Positions 10,701 to 22,566 of a stretch of DNA of 64,000 nt are shown here, one piece after another. Each line of letters begins with the position of its first letter. The stretch's first letter is position 1. The position numbers and the translations under genes were made by a program. This DNA comes from Apiosordaria backusii (lineage: Eukaryota > Ascomycota > Sordariomycetes > Sordariales > Lasiosphaeriaceae), in NCBI GenBank assembly GCA_030549205.1, contig JAUKTV010000001.1:1240001-1304000 (forward strand), written 5' to 3'. The notes under the pieces were generated by a model. That model was not told the DNA's origin. It ran no database searches and saw only the letters and a list, made by a program, of their open reading frames with translations.

Positions 10701-13700
10701 TTAACCATTCTTGTTCTTTTGTCTCATCCCGCTTTTATTTATCATCAACATGAGCCTCAAACTCATCACCCCCGCATAATAATCCGCCCCCCTCTCCAGC
10801 CTCACCTTCTCCAGCTGCTGGTTGATGTACGCATGCAAGTGCTTCTCGTCCTCCTCTCTTCCCATCAGTCTCTGGCTCAGAGTCAAATTCTGGTTGCCAT
10901 TGCTGTATCCATCCTGACCCATGCCCTGAGCGGCCACGGACCCCTTCCTCGTTGGGAAGCCGCCGTCTGTTTCATCTTCGTAGCCGTTGAGGTCGTTCAA
11001 GTCGAAATCGCTTCTCGCCGCGATGGAGCGGCTGGTCGAGGAACGGCGGAGACGGGGGGAGAGCATCGGTGTACGGGGTGTCTGGGCACCGCCGAGGTGG
11101 CGGTGGAAAATGTCGTCGAAGTAGTGGGCCATGCCTGCCGAGGGTGTGCGCGGGGTTTGTGGGAGGCGGCAGTTGACACTGAGGAAAAAGTTAGTATTAT
11201 GGATAGGTGAAAAATGGAGAAATGGGGGGTGGAACATACCCAGTATCATGAATCATCCTCGCAATCAAACCCGTCCAACCACACTGATGCGTAGCTCCCA
11301 GACCCCTCCCAGAGTCTCCGTCAAAGAATTCATAGAACCACAGGTAGTCTCTCCAGTTGGGGTCAAAGTCCAGCGTATCATTGTTGCCATTGATACTCCG
11401 GCGGCCGTCATCCGTCCGGGCAAACATGTGCTGAAGCCTGTGCTGAATCTCCTCAGAGACATGGCCCAGATGCATGTAATCGCCCGAACCAACTGGGCAC
11501 TCCACCTGCAGGTCCTTCCCGAAGAAGAGATAAAATCTCTGAAGCGATTCCACCAGCAAGAAGTTGACGCACAACCAGATCGGTCCTCTCCAATTGCTGT
11601 TGCCACCGAAGAGACCACTGTCCGAGTCACCGGGGACATAACCAACCTTAAAGGTCTGGCCGTTGACCTCCATCGAGTAAGGGTGCTCCTTGTGGTACTT
11701 GGACAGCGATCGGATACCGTACGGGGAGAAGAACTCGTCCTCATCCAGCATGCGCTCCATGATCTTGAGCAACCTTTCCTTGTTGACGAGCGACAGCAGG
11801 ATTCTGTCACCCTTGCCACGCTTGCGAATGCTGTGCATAGTCCTTTCAGCCACATCGCAGCGGTTGTTCATGAACCACTCCACGCGCTTCTTGAATGAAG
11901 GCAGTCGGTTGAGGAGCTCAGGCTCCAGCGTCAAGGTGGCATAGAGCGGGATCAGACCAACAAGCGACCTGACAGGCAGCTGCTGAATCCAGGGGCCACC
12001 CCAAGAAATAGCATCATAGTAGAAACCATCCTGCTCATTCCACAGAGACTGCTCCTCCTTTTGGCCCATTCTCCAGGTCATGGCATCACTGATGAGAATA
12101 AAGTGCTCAAAGAACTTGCTCGCAATGTCCTCGTAAATCCGGCGGTGCTTGGCGAGTTCAAGGGCAATGTTGAGCATGTTAAGGCAGTAGAAACCCATCC
12201 AGCCGGTGCTGTCTGCCTGCTCCAGGGTGCCACCCGTAGGCAGAGGCTCGGAACGGTTGAACAACCCAATGTTGTCAAGACCGAGGAAACCACCTTCGAA
12301 GACGTTCTTGCCCTCAACGTCCTTGCGGTTCACCCACCAGGTGAAGTTTAGCAGCAGCTTCTGGAAGACTCTCTCGAGGAAGTCCAGATCCTGTCTTCCG
12401 TACAGCTTGCGCTCAATCTTGAAGGTGCGGAACGTAGCCCATGCGTGAACTGGAGGGTTGACATCACCAAAGTTCCACTCATACCTGTAAATCGTTAGTC
12501 GACGGACCAATACAAATGCAAGCACCATTGATGACTTACGCAGGCAACTGGCCGTTAGGATGGCAGTACCACTCGCGGGTAAAGAGATCGAGCTGCTTCT
12601 TGGCAAACTCGGGATCAATCATAGCCAGAGTGATGCAGTGGAAACTGGTATCCCACGCAGCAAAGAAGGGGTACTCCCACGAATCGGGCATGGACAGGAT
12701 ATCATCGCAATGGAGATGCTTCCACGCAGAATTGCGTATACCCTTACGGCACTCCGGTGGAGGAGGCTGGCTGGGGTCGCCGTTGGCCCATTCCTCCCAG
12801 ATGAAGAGGTAATGCTGCTTGCACCACATCATGCCAGCGAATGCCTGGCGCTGAATGTTGCGAAGATCATCAGCCATGGGCAGGGGGCTGATGTGATAGT
12901 AGAAGTCATCAGCCTCTTCCCTCTTCTTCTCGATGAGGTCATCGAATTCCTCTTCGTCGAGGTAGGTCTCCGCCTTTCTGGAGAATCGGAAACGCACAAC
13001 TAGACATGTGTTAGTCTCGAGTTCTGGAGAGGAATAAGAGGGACAAGAACATGCCTGCGCACTCCCCCGGCCCAACACCGCCACCTTCGTTGAACGAATA
13101 CCACGCAGCGGCCTTGGTCCCCGTCTTGGCCGGGTTGACAGCACCCTTCTCACCGTCGACGATCAATCTGTGGAAAGCATCCTTGACATAAGGCTGCTCA
13201 TTCTTGCCCTCGTAAAGCAGCTCGTAGTTGGTGTCATTTTCAGTAAACATAAACTCGGGCTGCACATCCTCACCACTAGGGCCGACGCCAGGGGAGGGAG
13301 AAAGAAGCACATATCGGTCTCCCAGCTTATGATGTTTCGAATGGAGGAGGTTCTCGTCCTCGACCCCGATGGATGGCTTGTTCTCAGGTGGCTCGCGGCC
13401 CCAAGCCCACGTGTTGCGGAACCACACATGAGGGATAATGTGAAGCGGGGCGGGGTCCGGACCTCTGTTCCACGCCGTCACTCGGAACAGGAGCTCGTCC
13501 GGGTCGTCATCCTCCTTGGCGGTCTCGATGAAGATATCCCAGTATCGGTCCTCGTCAAAGATGCCAGTGTCAAGAATCTGGTATTCCTTGTCTTCTTTGC
13601 CTCGCTTGGCGTTTTCCTTGAGTAGGTCCTCATATGGGAAGGCCTTCTGAGGGTACTTGTAGAGGTATTTCATGTACGAGTGCTGCAATTATGTGTAAGT

Positions 13701-14325
13701 TAAGCTTCGTCGGTACGGTCGTCTGCACAAAGGGTCTTACCGTCTGCATGGACACATGGTTAGCGCAAGTCAATTTACAGTTTCCGGAGTACAAACGCTA
13801 ATGACACTTACAGGAGTGTTATCCAAGTGGAAGTGTGCTTCCTTGATACTTTCACCATGGTTGCCCTGAGGGTTCGACAATCCAAAGAGGCGTTCCTTCA
13901 AAAAAGGGTCCTTCTCGTTCCAGAAAGCAAAGGCAATGTTTTGGAGCCCGTGGGTGTCGCAAACGCCGGCGATGCCATCTTCACCCCATCGATATGCCCG
14001 GGATCTCGAGTGCTCGTGGGGGAAATCTACCGACATCGGTTATGTGAGCTTCCCGCAATACAGCAAGGAGGGGTAGCACCGTAACATGGCACAGGAGGGA
14101 TAACTCACGGCTCCAAGCATCACCATCGGCGCTGTAGTCCTCGCGCACTGCAATTCTGTGTTAGGGAGCCATTTTATGGTAATATCGGCATAGGAACTTG
14201 CCAGTAGCCCATTGTCTTTCCGCCACATAAGAACCCCACTTCTTCCAGTACTTTTTGCGTTTGCGATCCTCATCGAGTCTCGTTTCCTCTGCGGTAGAGT
14301 ACTCGCGGTTGTCGAAAACGACCAT
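10701..14325 (-). CDS. GH63-type glucosidase-related protein with phospho-site-rich C-terminal tail
   Basis: I reconstruct eight exons: 14325..14202, 14147..14109, 14026..13812, 13743..13741, 13682..13055, 12999..12540, 12484..11240 and 11178..10701, for 1063 residues. The body matches the large bacterial/fungal GH63-related glucosidase group: ERQWATVREDYSADGDAW, RSRAYRWGEDGIAGVCDTHG, LDNTPTHSYMKYLYKYPQ, SWEYPFFAAWDTSFHCITLA, NSNWRGPIWLCVNFLLVESL and LGATHQCGWTGLIARMIHDTG. No signal peptide or membrane anchor is seen, so it is probably cytosolic, unlike ER processing glucosidase I. Residues ~905-1063 form an extra Ser/Thr/Pro/Arg-rich tail with QTPRTP twice. Exon 4 is 3 nt long (one Thr codon) and introns 1 and 5 have GC donors. 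Substrate unknown; an alpha-glucoside is inferred. Confidence 0.85.
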
Positions 14326-15628
14326 TGTGCGTGTTGCTGGGAGCGAAGTGGCGGTAAAGAGCGAAGATGGTCTCTGTGTTACCAGAAAGGAGAGCGGGAT
14401 GGTTGGACACTACCAAGCTGAGCGGCGGAGATACTAGTGAACGTGAGTATGAAGTACCTCGACGGTGCTCACTATCTATCGAGTCGAGAGGGAGGGAAAC
14501 GAATCAGGTGTAAGACAGCGACACACAACAGATTCAGAACACGGATGGGCGGGCAGATAGATGGATGGACGGACGAAGATGGTAATGATGATCCTTGGGG
14601 TAGGTAAAATTCAATCAACCAAGTGTGGCAGTGGTGGGGGTGAAGCATGTGTTGGTAGGAGCCCAAGTGCCAAGAGATCTGTGCCTGTGACGTCAAAGAT
14701 AATTGCGGCACCACCAAGGAGCTGAGACTTTCTTCCCCACTGTGCCTCCCACTTCCAGGGTTTGGTTGACAATGGTCGAGACCGCCAGAGCCTCTGCTGC
14801 ATGGCGCCCTTGGCGAGATCTCAGATCCACCATCTCCAACGGGCTGGGCATCAACTGGATGGCATCTTATCGCCGTTGGATTTCATGAGGCCTTTAAATG
14901 GATAACAGCTTGCCATCCTTTCCCGCTTCATGTCGTGATTTTCATTGGAAAGACGATAAGCATGTATCAATAAACAAACAAACTCACAAGCAAAACTGAA
15001 GCTATCCCTGAGGTCAAACTTCCTCCTCCACCATGGGTATTTTAAGCGCACAATCCTTGCCATCCTTGCCATCACCCACCAACCGATCCCGGCCCCGGCA
15101 CCACGCCGTACACCAACCCCCGAACTGCGGTCCGAACCAGCATGTAGCTTGCAGCTTGACAACTTCCAGGTTGTTGGCTCCCAGCTTGTTTCCGGCCTTG
15201 TCAGTATCAAACCGTCTTGGGAGCAAGATTCATGCCCAATTTGGTCTGAGGTTGCGTTCAGCTCCCGAGCATCAATTTTTATGTCAACAGAGTGAGTTGT
15301 CCATGTATGAAGATGGAGATGATGCTACCTTGAATGTGCGCCCAATTCTCTCGCGGAGCTGGAAAGAGAATTCTAGGTTGCAGGATGAAAAACAGTTTCA
15401 AGTCCAATCCAATCGATTGCAAGCGTTGAATTTCTCGCTTGAAGTGGATGCCCATGGACTATCACGCAATGGAAGGAACGTTCAGTATAGTTTCATTACG
15501 CTATCAGCCCTAAGCACACAAAGGAAAATACACTTTTCCCAACCCCAATTATCATTACATCGACTCATCACAGCAGATTCACCAAGACTTCATTGTCTGA
15601 TGCTCATTATGCTCCGCTATACCCTAGC
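14326..15628. other. Intergenic: GH63-like promoter and mug190-like 3' flank
   Basis: 1.3 kb between two minus-strand genes. It contains the upstream region of the GH63-like gene, including a palindromic CRE-type site, and the 3' flank of the C2 protein gene. A long plus-strand open frame crosses it but lacks coding features and runs antisense into the last exon of the neighbour. Confidence 0.5.
14688..14695. promoter_or_regulatory. CRE-like palindrome TGACGTCA upstream of the GH63-like gene
   Basis: A perfect 8-bp TGACGTCA lies about 360 bp upstream of the start codon. This is the site bound by CREB/ATF-type bZIP factors in fungi (Atf1-like). Function is inferred from the motif alone. Confidence 0.3.
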
Positions 15629-18600
15629 TCAAACCTCAGTTTCAACATCTGGCTTGCGCCCATTCAAGCTTCCCATCTTGGTCACCCTCCTGGCAGCAAA
15701 AAGTGCCTCGTTCTTGGCAAACTGGACGTTACGCATGGGTTTCCTGTCCGATAACGTTAGTTGCTGAGACCTATCTATCCATTGATGCAGATGACTTACC
15801 ATTGCATCAGCCCCCGATGCTGACGATGCAGATCCCGCTTGCGTTCGCGGTAGTCTTTGTACTGCTTGATGGGATTCTTGCTGCTTGAGCTTTTCGCAGT
15901 ATTTTTGCTGTCCATCGAAGCTCGAGTTCCGTCAGTATCATTGGTATCAGTCCTCCATGTGTAATTCTCCGAGCTCTCGCCGCTGCTTCTTTCCACACCG
16001 TCCTCATGGGTGGCATCATTGATACCCAAGTCGACATCTTCATCGTCTGTCGAATGGCTGCTCTCATCGTCGGTAGCATTCAGGTCCTCGGATTGCTGCC
16101 TGCTCCGTCGAGCAGCCAGCAGCGCTGCCGGATCATCCCCAAAGGCACCGCTCCAGTCAGTGCCGTCCTTGGCCAACCACTTTCTCTTCTCCTCCTGGGA
16201 TGCATTGCGCAAGACATCTCTCTCCCGCAACAAGCTTTCGTCGTGGAGCTTCTGCACCAACGGAGGAACCTCGGCAGTTACATGCTCGCCTCTCACCCCC
16301 TCGGCGAAGCAAGCCTCCCAAGTTTCAATCGTCTCTCGAGAGGTGTTATCGCTCACGAATCGGAGGTGGTCCTGGTCTGTTCCAGGCTTGAACCGACCCC
16401 TAAATCTCAGTCTGCCCACCTCCTCAGCCTTGAGGCACGGCACAGAAGAGATGTTCTCCTCGGTGATGTAGTTTTGCGAGAGCCTCAGGCCATTGTTGCA
16501 TCTCCAAATAGGAATATTGAACTCCTTCTCCTCAGAGTCGGCCAAGTCGCACAGCCAAATCGCAGCAAAAGTGTCGGTCTTTCTCCGCTTGCCACTCGGG
16601 TGGAACTCGAAGAACACGGGGCTGCGATACCTGAACCGGACCGGCAGTCTAACCTTTTCGGACTTGCCCTCACCGGAAATATCCCATTCAATGCCATTTC
16701 CTTCTTGGATGCTGTGGCAGAATGAACTCTTGATGGAGGCAGAACTGCCGCCGGTCCTGAGCTTCAGCTTGGTACTCTCCCCGGGGTTGTAGTTCACAGT
16801 CGAAATTCTGTCAGACAGGAACTCGAAGGTGCCCACCTCCCCGAAACCAAGCTGATTGCGCGGCAATCTTAGCTCAACACTCCTGAACAGCAAACTAATC
16901 CTAATTCTGCCGAATCCAATGCCACCATCAAGAGGGTACCACCGTGTGCTTTGACTGCTAGTCTGCAGCACGTCTGAAAGCTTGAGAGGTACGACACCAA
17001 TGATAGGGTCATGTTGTCGGTTCCTAGAGTCGCGAACGGTAACCGTAACGATGGCAGATCTCCAGTCTCTTACGAAACGTTCTGTACCAGCCTCGAAAAT
17101 AGGCTTGGAGGACACCACTTTGGTGCGAGTCTTGTACACAAGCTCGTCGTTGAGCAAGATGGTGCAATACGAACTCGGCAACTTCTTGCCCTCTTCTTCC
17201 TTGATTTCGCCAGCATCCCGAGCGGGTTCGTACTCTCTCCCCTTCCTCTTGCCATTGGATCCCTTGACATCTTCCATCTCCAAACTAACGATTTGGTGGA
17301 CAACGATGGATAGAATACCAGAAGGCCAGAGCGGGTCGGGAGGAGTGTGAACAACTGCGTCTTCCTCCTCCGTCTCCAAAGTGCCCTTGTCATCCTGGAG
17401 ATCTTTATGATTCTGCAAAGTCTTCGGAAGTCTGGGGTCCTTGCCGTCCGTTCTGAGTGCAGACCTGAAGTTGGTCTTGTCGAAATAACCGACTTCCCAG
17501 TGCAACTCACCAGGCATGCTGCTCTCCGCCTTGACGCCCTTGAGCTGCGAGACTTGCGAGAACATCCTTCCGGGGTGTTGGATAAGCTCCTGGATCGAAA
17601 GCTCCACTTTGCCAACAACATCATCAGCCGATGACCTGTCTGAGTCCCAGAGTTCCAGGCTGAGCTGCTCATCCGCTTTGATAATATCAGGGGTGACCAA
17701 GAGCGCGCAGGACTCATTGAAGATAGGGTTCAGATCATCCTGAATCACTCGAGTGCAGTACTGGGGCTTTCCAAACTTCGAAAAGGAGACGCAGATGTAT
17801 GGATCTGATCCGCCTCCCTCTGACCCGCGTCTGTCCTGCTTCGACAACCCGACAGCCTTGTGAATCTTGATGTACATGACTCCCAAAGCGTTCGTCTCCT
17901 TCTTGATAGCGTCACCTTGCAACATCTTGCCAATATCCAGCGTCATGGATTTAGGAGCGACATACATATTCGCCGCAGTCGCGATAGCCCAGTTGACGAA
18001 GTTGGAGATGAGGGGCAAGTTGAGAATATTAGCCCCCTTTTCGATTAGGGGAACACAGCTCGCCTCCACCTTGGGCAATCCCATCAGAGTGAAGCTGAGC
18101 GTCTTGATAAAAGGCGGGTTAGGCGCCAGCGCAACTCTCAATCGAACGGTGGCGACAAGTCTGTTCAGCTCGACCCAGATGGGAAAAGGAACACCGAAGA
18201 GTCCCTTGATACCAAGGTAAAAGATCAGCTGCATGCCCATATTCTTGGCGGCTTTGCTCGAAACATCGCCACCGGAGGGCAGGGAGTGGTATGCAACAGT
18301 CGCTTCAAGGTTGTAAAAGTCACCTCCTTGCTCGTCAGCTGCCATTTCTTGGGGATCCTTAGTCTTTTCATCCTGCTTCCGGATGTCCTCCTTTAACTCT
18401 TCCACATGCGAGTCGGGAAGTGCTCTCAGACTGAGGATACGCAATGGGTTGCTGCCCTGGGAGATATCGTTGACCTTGACGTTTTCGATAACACCAGGAA
18501 CGGAGGCTTGCATGACGTCCTCCAAGGTATCGGCGACAGCGGCAAACATTTCGGGGTTTACAAGCCCCCAAATAAGCCCCAGGGCGGTGTTCAACCATTC

Positions 18601-19417
18601 GACGCTTTCCGGAATGAGGTTGACCACGGCCGTTTCTCCTCTTTTTTTCTCTGCCGCCCACTCGTTGGCCCGCCCTTGCTTGATGAGGTCCTTGGCCCAG
18701 AGGAAGACGCCTGAGCTGACCACCATTGCCAACGGAATCAAGCCCCAGAGGGACCCACCAAACATTTTTCCGATAAGAACGATAGCGAAGAATACGGCGG
18801 CGCAGAGGACGTTGGCGCGGGCTTCGATGGACTCGAACATGCCCTCAAAGCTGGTGCTTGGGGTGGGGTGGAACAGAACATTGGTCGCCTCTCCATGGAT
18901 GGGCACATCGGAGGTGGCACCCTTGTGAATCGGATCTGGGGGAGCGGTTTCATCTTGTGCTTTGCGGTATTCCTCGCCGGACTGGTCTGCTGTCGTGGCT
19001 AACGTTGTGGGTTTATTCAGGTTTGCGTTTGGAACCGTCAACTGCATCGACACTGTCAGCAACAATACAACTACCGACATTTAGATGGCAAAGAGTACTG
19101 ACCTTGGGCTCAGCAGCATTCTTGATGTGCTCTGAAGTGATATCCACCACCTCGACTTCGTTTCCTGTTACCGGGTCGGTGACGGTACGCCTGTTTTTAC
19201 CGGCGTTGTGGGTCGGAACGTGGTCTTGAATGTCGCCATTCTGCTGTGGTTGGACAGGTCCGTGATGGAGGCGGTGCTCGCGCTTTTCGACCTTTTGGTC
19301 TCGGTTCTTCTTGTCTCGGTCGAGGCTCTCGACGAACTGCTTGATGTTGGGGATGCGGTTGGTGCCAGAGTAGTGCTGCCCCGTGACCGGGTATTGGTGG
19401 TCTTGATAGTTACTCAT
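15629..19417 (-). CDS. Mug190-like protein: membrane-anchored lipid-transfer (SMP-type) and C2 domains
   Basis: Three exons (19417..19103, 19041..15800, 15743..15629) give 1223 residues. The N-terminus is polar; residues ~180-222 form a hydrophobic hairpin (ANVLCAAVFFAIVLIGKMFGG and following). Next comes an SMP-like region beginning ESVEWLNTALGLIWGLVNPE, then a first C2 domain (~500-620, with DPYICVSFSKFG and DLNPIFNESC) and a second C2-like domain (~695-830). The last exon encodes a short end of the type VETEV. This order matches S. pombe Mug190 and the tricalbin/extended-synaptotagmin group, which tether ER to plasma membrane and move lipids. The 3' exon is easy to miss: without it the protein would stop at LMQW. 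Symbol withheld because orthology is inferred. Confidence 0.85.
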
Positions 19418-20730
19418 TGTAGCCGGTTATGGTGAGTGCATAGATCATGAATCATGAATCGTAGAGCTCGTTGGTAGTCCTGGCGAGGGTTTGTTGTTAC
19501 CCTGACGGAAGGCAACGGCAGCAGTGAGGGAAGTAACTGCATGCAACGCTGAGGGTAGGTATGATGGGAAGTGGACAGGTAGGTGGTGGTGGTCAGAGGG
19601 GAGGCAGGTAGAGACAAGTATTAATTGCTTGCTTGTATATGAGGAACTAACAGGAACCCGATTATATCATAGCTTGGCGAGATAAACCAACTATGTAAAG
19701 ATCAGATGAAAACAAAGCTCTGAGAACACCTCGACCTCGGGGAGCTCCACCCCCCTCTTACGTAGCACCCGACGTTTAATTCCCAACCCGGGAAGGGCTT
19801 TGAAACAAGACAAACATTGCAAAGCCGGGCAATCCTTGCTGTAAGGCATGAGGAAAAGGAGATGAATGGATGGATTTAATGGGGTCATCGTTGAGAGCTG
19901 GAGATGTATGACGTCTGTGGTTGAAGCTGTTTGGGTGGGAGATACTGTGTAAGTGGTTAAAAGTGGGGAGGGTATGACGTCGTTTTGGGTGTACGTAAAA
20001 GTGTCAAACCTGGCCGATGGGGCAAGACCCAACGACACGGCTCATGCGGGACACACCGCAGGTGAGGAGGTGGGACGCACGCACGGAAGGGATTGGAATT
20101 GAGGGATGGGATGAACATCTGTGTGTTACCGATCTGAAGGTGCCATTGGGGTGGTGGTGATCGAGGGTGGGCATCTGTTGATGCATTGATTGACCCATGC
20201 TACACCCACCCACCTCTCCACCACCCATCACAGCATTCTTTTGAACTGCCCACGGTTTTATATACATGCCTCACCAACTTCTTAATACTTTTGGAGCCTA
20301 CTAAACCGTCGACTATTTGCTTTAATGGCCCATCGAAAAACATCTTCTTATGCCTACTGAAAAACCAGACCTCTCTTCACAGTACGAGGGTAAGTCACAT
20401 GAACGAAAGAGCCTGATGATGTTTATCTGATTTTGAATTTCATTTTGATGAATATTCAACCTATATATATTCCCATCTCCTCTTGGGAGATATACCCTTT
20501 GCATTATTTGGTATTTCCAATAATTCCATCATTGCATTTGCCTTGTTCATTCATAACCATTTCATGTCCCATTTCCAATCATATATACATATACATATCT
20601 TCCCAAAATTTCACAACCGTTCAACACCGCCCAACCCCAACACCAGCACCGCCTATCCTATCCCACCTATCCCAAGATGATCCGATTAAAAACCTAAATC
20701 CAACCCCCTTCATGACGGGCGGGAGTGGTG
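19418..20730. other. Intergenic: upstream of the mug190-like gene
   Basis: 1.3 kb containing the promoter of the mug190-like gene and the 3' flank of the next minus-strand gene. The section 20430-20640 is AT-rich with ATATAT tracts. No gene or RNA recognised. Confidence 0.5.
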
Positions 20731-22566
20731 TCAATGAAGCAACCCCCCCTCCACCGCCCGCCACGGCGCAGCACCCACCGGCCTGGCCGTCATGGTCGGA
20801 GTTCCATCGTCCATTTCCGTGTCCCCCTCCCCGTCCATTCTCGTGGTGATGGTGATTTGCCCCTTTCTTCCTTGGTACGTATAGTTGTTGCTCTCCTCTT
20901 GTTCCTCAACTTCAACGGATGTAAAGGAGCTGGTATCAGACATCTCGACGTCTTGTCCAGTGGAGACAGCGGAGGAGAAGGAGCCGCGGATGGAGGAGGA
21001 GTAGCCGATGGTGTGTTCAAACACTGAATCCTGCGTCGAAGAGGCTATCGATTCAACGCTGGGGGTTGGGGGCTCGATGACCATTTCGGAGGAGTAGCCT
21101 GAGTAGGCTGACGATGAAGCTGATGACCACGAGCCGGGGCTGGATTGTGGGATGGGAATGGGTAAGAGGGAGGAGGGGATGGGGGTTGGTTCGCGCTCTT
21201 CGCGCTGTGGTGGGTCTACTTCTTGTTGTTGAGGGGGTGGTTGTTGGGTTGGGATGGAGATGGTAGCGGCTAGGGCCTTGGTGTTGGTTATTGTTGCTGC
21301 TGTTGCTGTTGTTGTTGATAATTTCGTTTTTGACCTTGATCGGGGGGCGGGAACGGCGATAACAGGAACTGTCGTCGCTGCTGCTAATGGGTGTTTTCTC
21401 GCTGGGACTGACACAGTGTTTGCCGGTGTGGCTGTTGAAGGTACGCTTTCTTCCCCGTCTTCGTCTTGTCCTATCGTCCAGACCCACCGCCTCTTCTTTT
21501 CGCGGCGCTTCGCCCCTCCTTTCTTTCTGATGCCCCCGGTTGAGGTTGGGGATAGGGCGGAGGAGGAGCTGGTGGTGGGGGTGCTGGCTCGCATGTCTGC
21601 CATGCGCCTTCTCATCTCTTCGAAGGGACCGGGTGTTTGCCCGCCGTCTCGGGTTAGGTTGGTATAAGCCATTGTTTGGTCTAGCACGGTGGAGCTGTCA
21701 ATGTCGCCCTCGTCGGAGGTGACGGAGGGGCTGACGGGGGTGATATCCTCGTCTGCTACGAGGAGGTCGATGTGGGATTTGGTGTATTTGTGTGTGGTGA
21801 TTGTTTGCTCCAATGGGGAGTTGTAAGCCACACGTCTGGCGGCTTTTTCTTGGAGGCGGAGGGAGGTCCGCCGGGGGGAGATGGTTTGTCCTGAGGAGGG
21901 GGACAGGTTGGTGGTTAAGGGGGGAAGGGGGGAGTTACGGAGGATTGACCGCAAAGAGCGGGGGTGGGTGTAGGGGAGTTTTGGGGCCATGTTTGATGGG
22001 AGAGTTGTTCTTCTTTTGAGGGATTGCGAGGGGAGAGAAGGGGCGGGGGTGGTGGTTTCCTGCTGTTGAGACTGATGTTGCTGTGATGGGAGACCAGGCT
22101 TAGTAGAAGTGTCAAAGGTAAAGACACGGGCGTTTGCGTCTTGGGCTTGGGCGGATAATGGGGGGGTGGCAGTCATGGCGCTGGGGAATTGGACTTCTCG
22201 GTTGATGGCGACGGCTGGGGAGAGTGGTTGTGCTGTTAGAGGTGTGTCGAGGTATGGACCTAGATAGGGGGTATGACGGGCTTTGGCGGTTGCTGCTGTA
22301 GCTGGCGCGGCATCTTGAGTTTGGGTTTGGAGACGCAGTATTGGCCTTCCGCTCAGGAGAGCCGTTGGTGGATTCTCTTGAATTGGCGTTGAACGGTCAA
22401 CGGCGGTAGCGTAGAGGTTGGATAGTGTGTTGAAGGCTGTTGGTGATTTCATGTCCACCGCTGCCGCTACCCTCCTCGAAGTCCGTACACTCGGGCCATT
22501 GGCGATGGCTGTGATTTGGAGAGAGAGGCGTGGTCTCTTTGGTGGGCTTTGTGGTGATGTCGCCAT
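20731..22566 (-). CDS. Conserved fungal protein of unknown function, probably nuclear
   Basis: A single 611-residue exon starting SPPKRPRLSLQI. Most of it is low-complexity Ser/Thr/Pro/Gln/Ala. Islands that look conserved are KSPTAFNTLSNLYATAVDRS, RRVAYNSPLEQTITTHKYTK followed by SHIDLL, FEEMRRRMADMRA and a basic block KRREKKRRWVWTIGQDEDG. Many S/T-P sites and basic patches suggest a nuclear, kinase-regulated protein. I recall similar fungal proteins carrying the database name glucan 4-alpha-glucosidase, but no glycosidase domain is visible, so that name looks wrong. It is divergent from DNA polymerase iota across 1.5 kb. Confidence 0.7.
   Translation of the reverse strand: MATSPQSPPKRPRLSLQITAIANGPSVRTSRRVAAAVDMKSPTAFNTLSNLYATAVDRSTPIQENPPTALLSGRPILRLQTQTQDAAPATAATAKARHTPYLGPYLDTPLTAQPLSPAVAINREVQFPSAMTATPPLSAQAQDANARVFTFDTSTKPGLPSQQHQSQQQETTTPAPSLPSQSLKRRTTLPSNMAPKLPYTHPRSLRSILRNSPLPPLTTNLSPSSGQTISPRRTSLRLQEKAARRVAYNSPLEQTITTHKYTKSHIDLLVADEDITPVSPSVTSDEGDIDSSTVLDQTMAYTNLTRDGGQTPGPFEEMRRRMADMRASTPTTSSSSALSPTSTGGIRKKGGAKRREKKRRWVWTIGQDEDGEESVPSTATPANTVSVPARKHPLAAATTVPVIAVPAPRSRSKTKLSTTTATAATITNTKALAATISIPTQQPPPQQQEVDPPQREEREPTPIPSSLLPIPIPQSSPGSWSSASSSAYSGYSSEMVIEPPTPSVESIASSTQDSVFEHTIGYSSSIRGSFSSAVSTGQDVEMSDTSSFTSVEVEEQEESNNYTYQGRKGQITITTRMDGEGDTEMDDGTPTMTARPVGAAPWRAVEGGLLH

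Noticed and set aside
11131..11898. Plus-strand open frame of 255 codons
   Set aside because: Antisense shadow of the GH63-like gene, which is supported by family motifs and splice sites.
15033..15767. Plus-strand open frame of 244 codons
   Set aside because: No domain, and its 3' part is antisense to the terminal exon of the mug190-like gene, which has clear splice sites and a family-like end.
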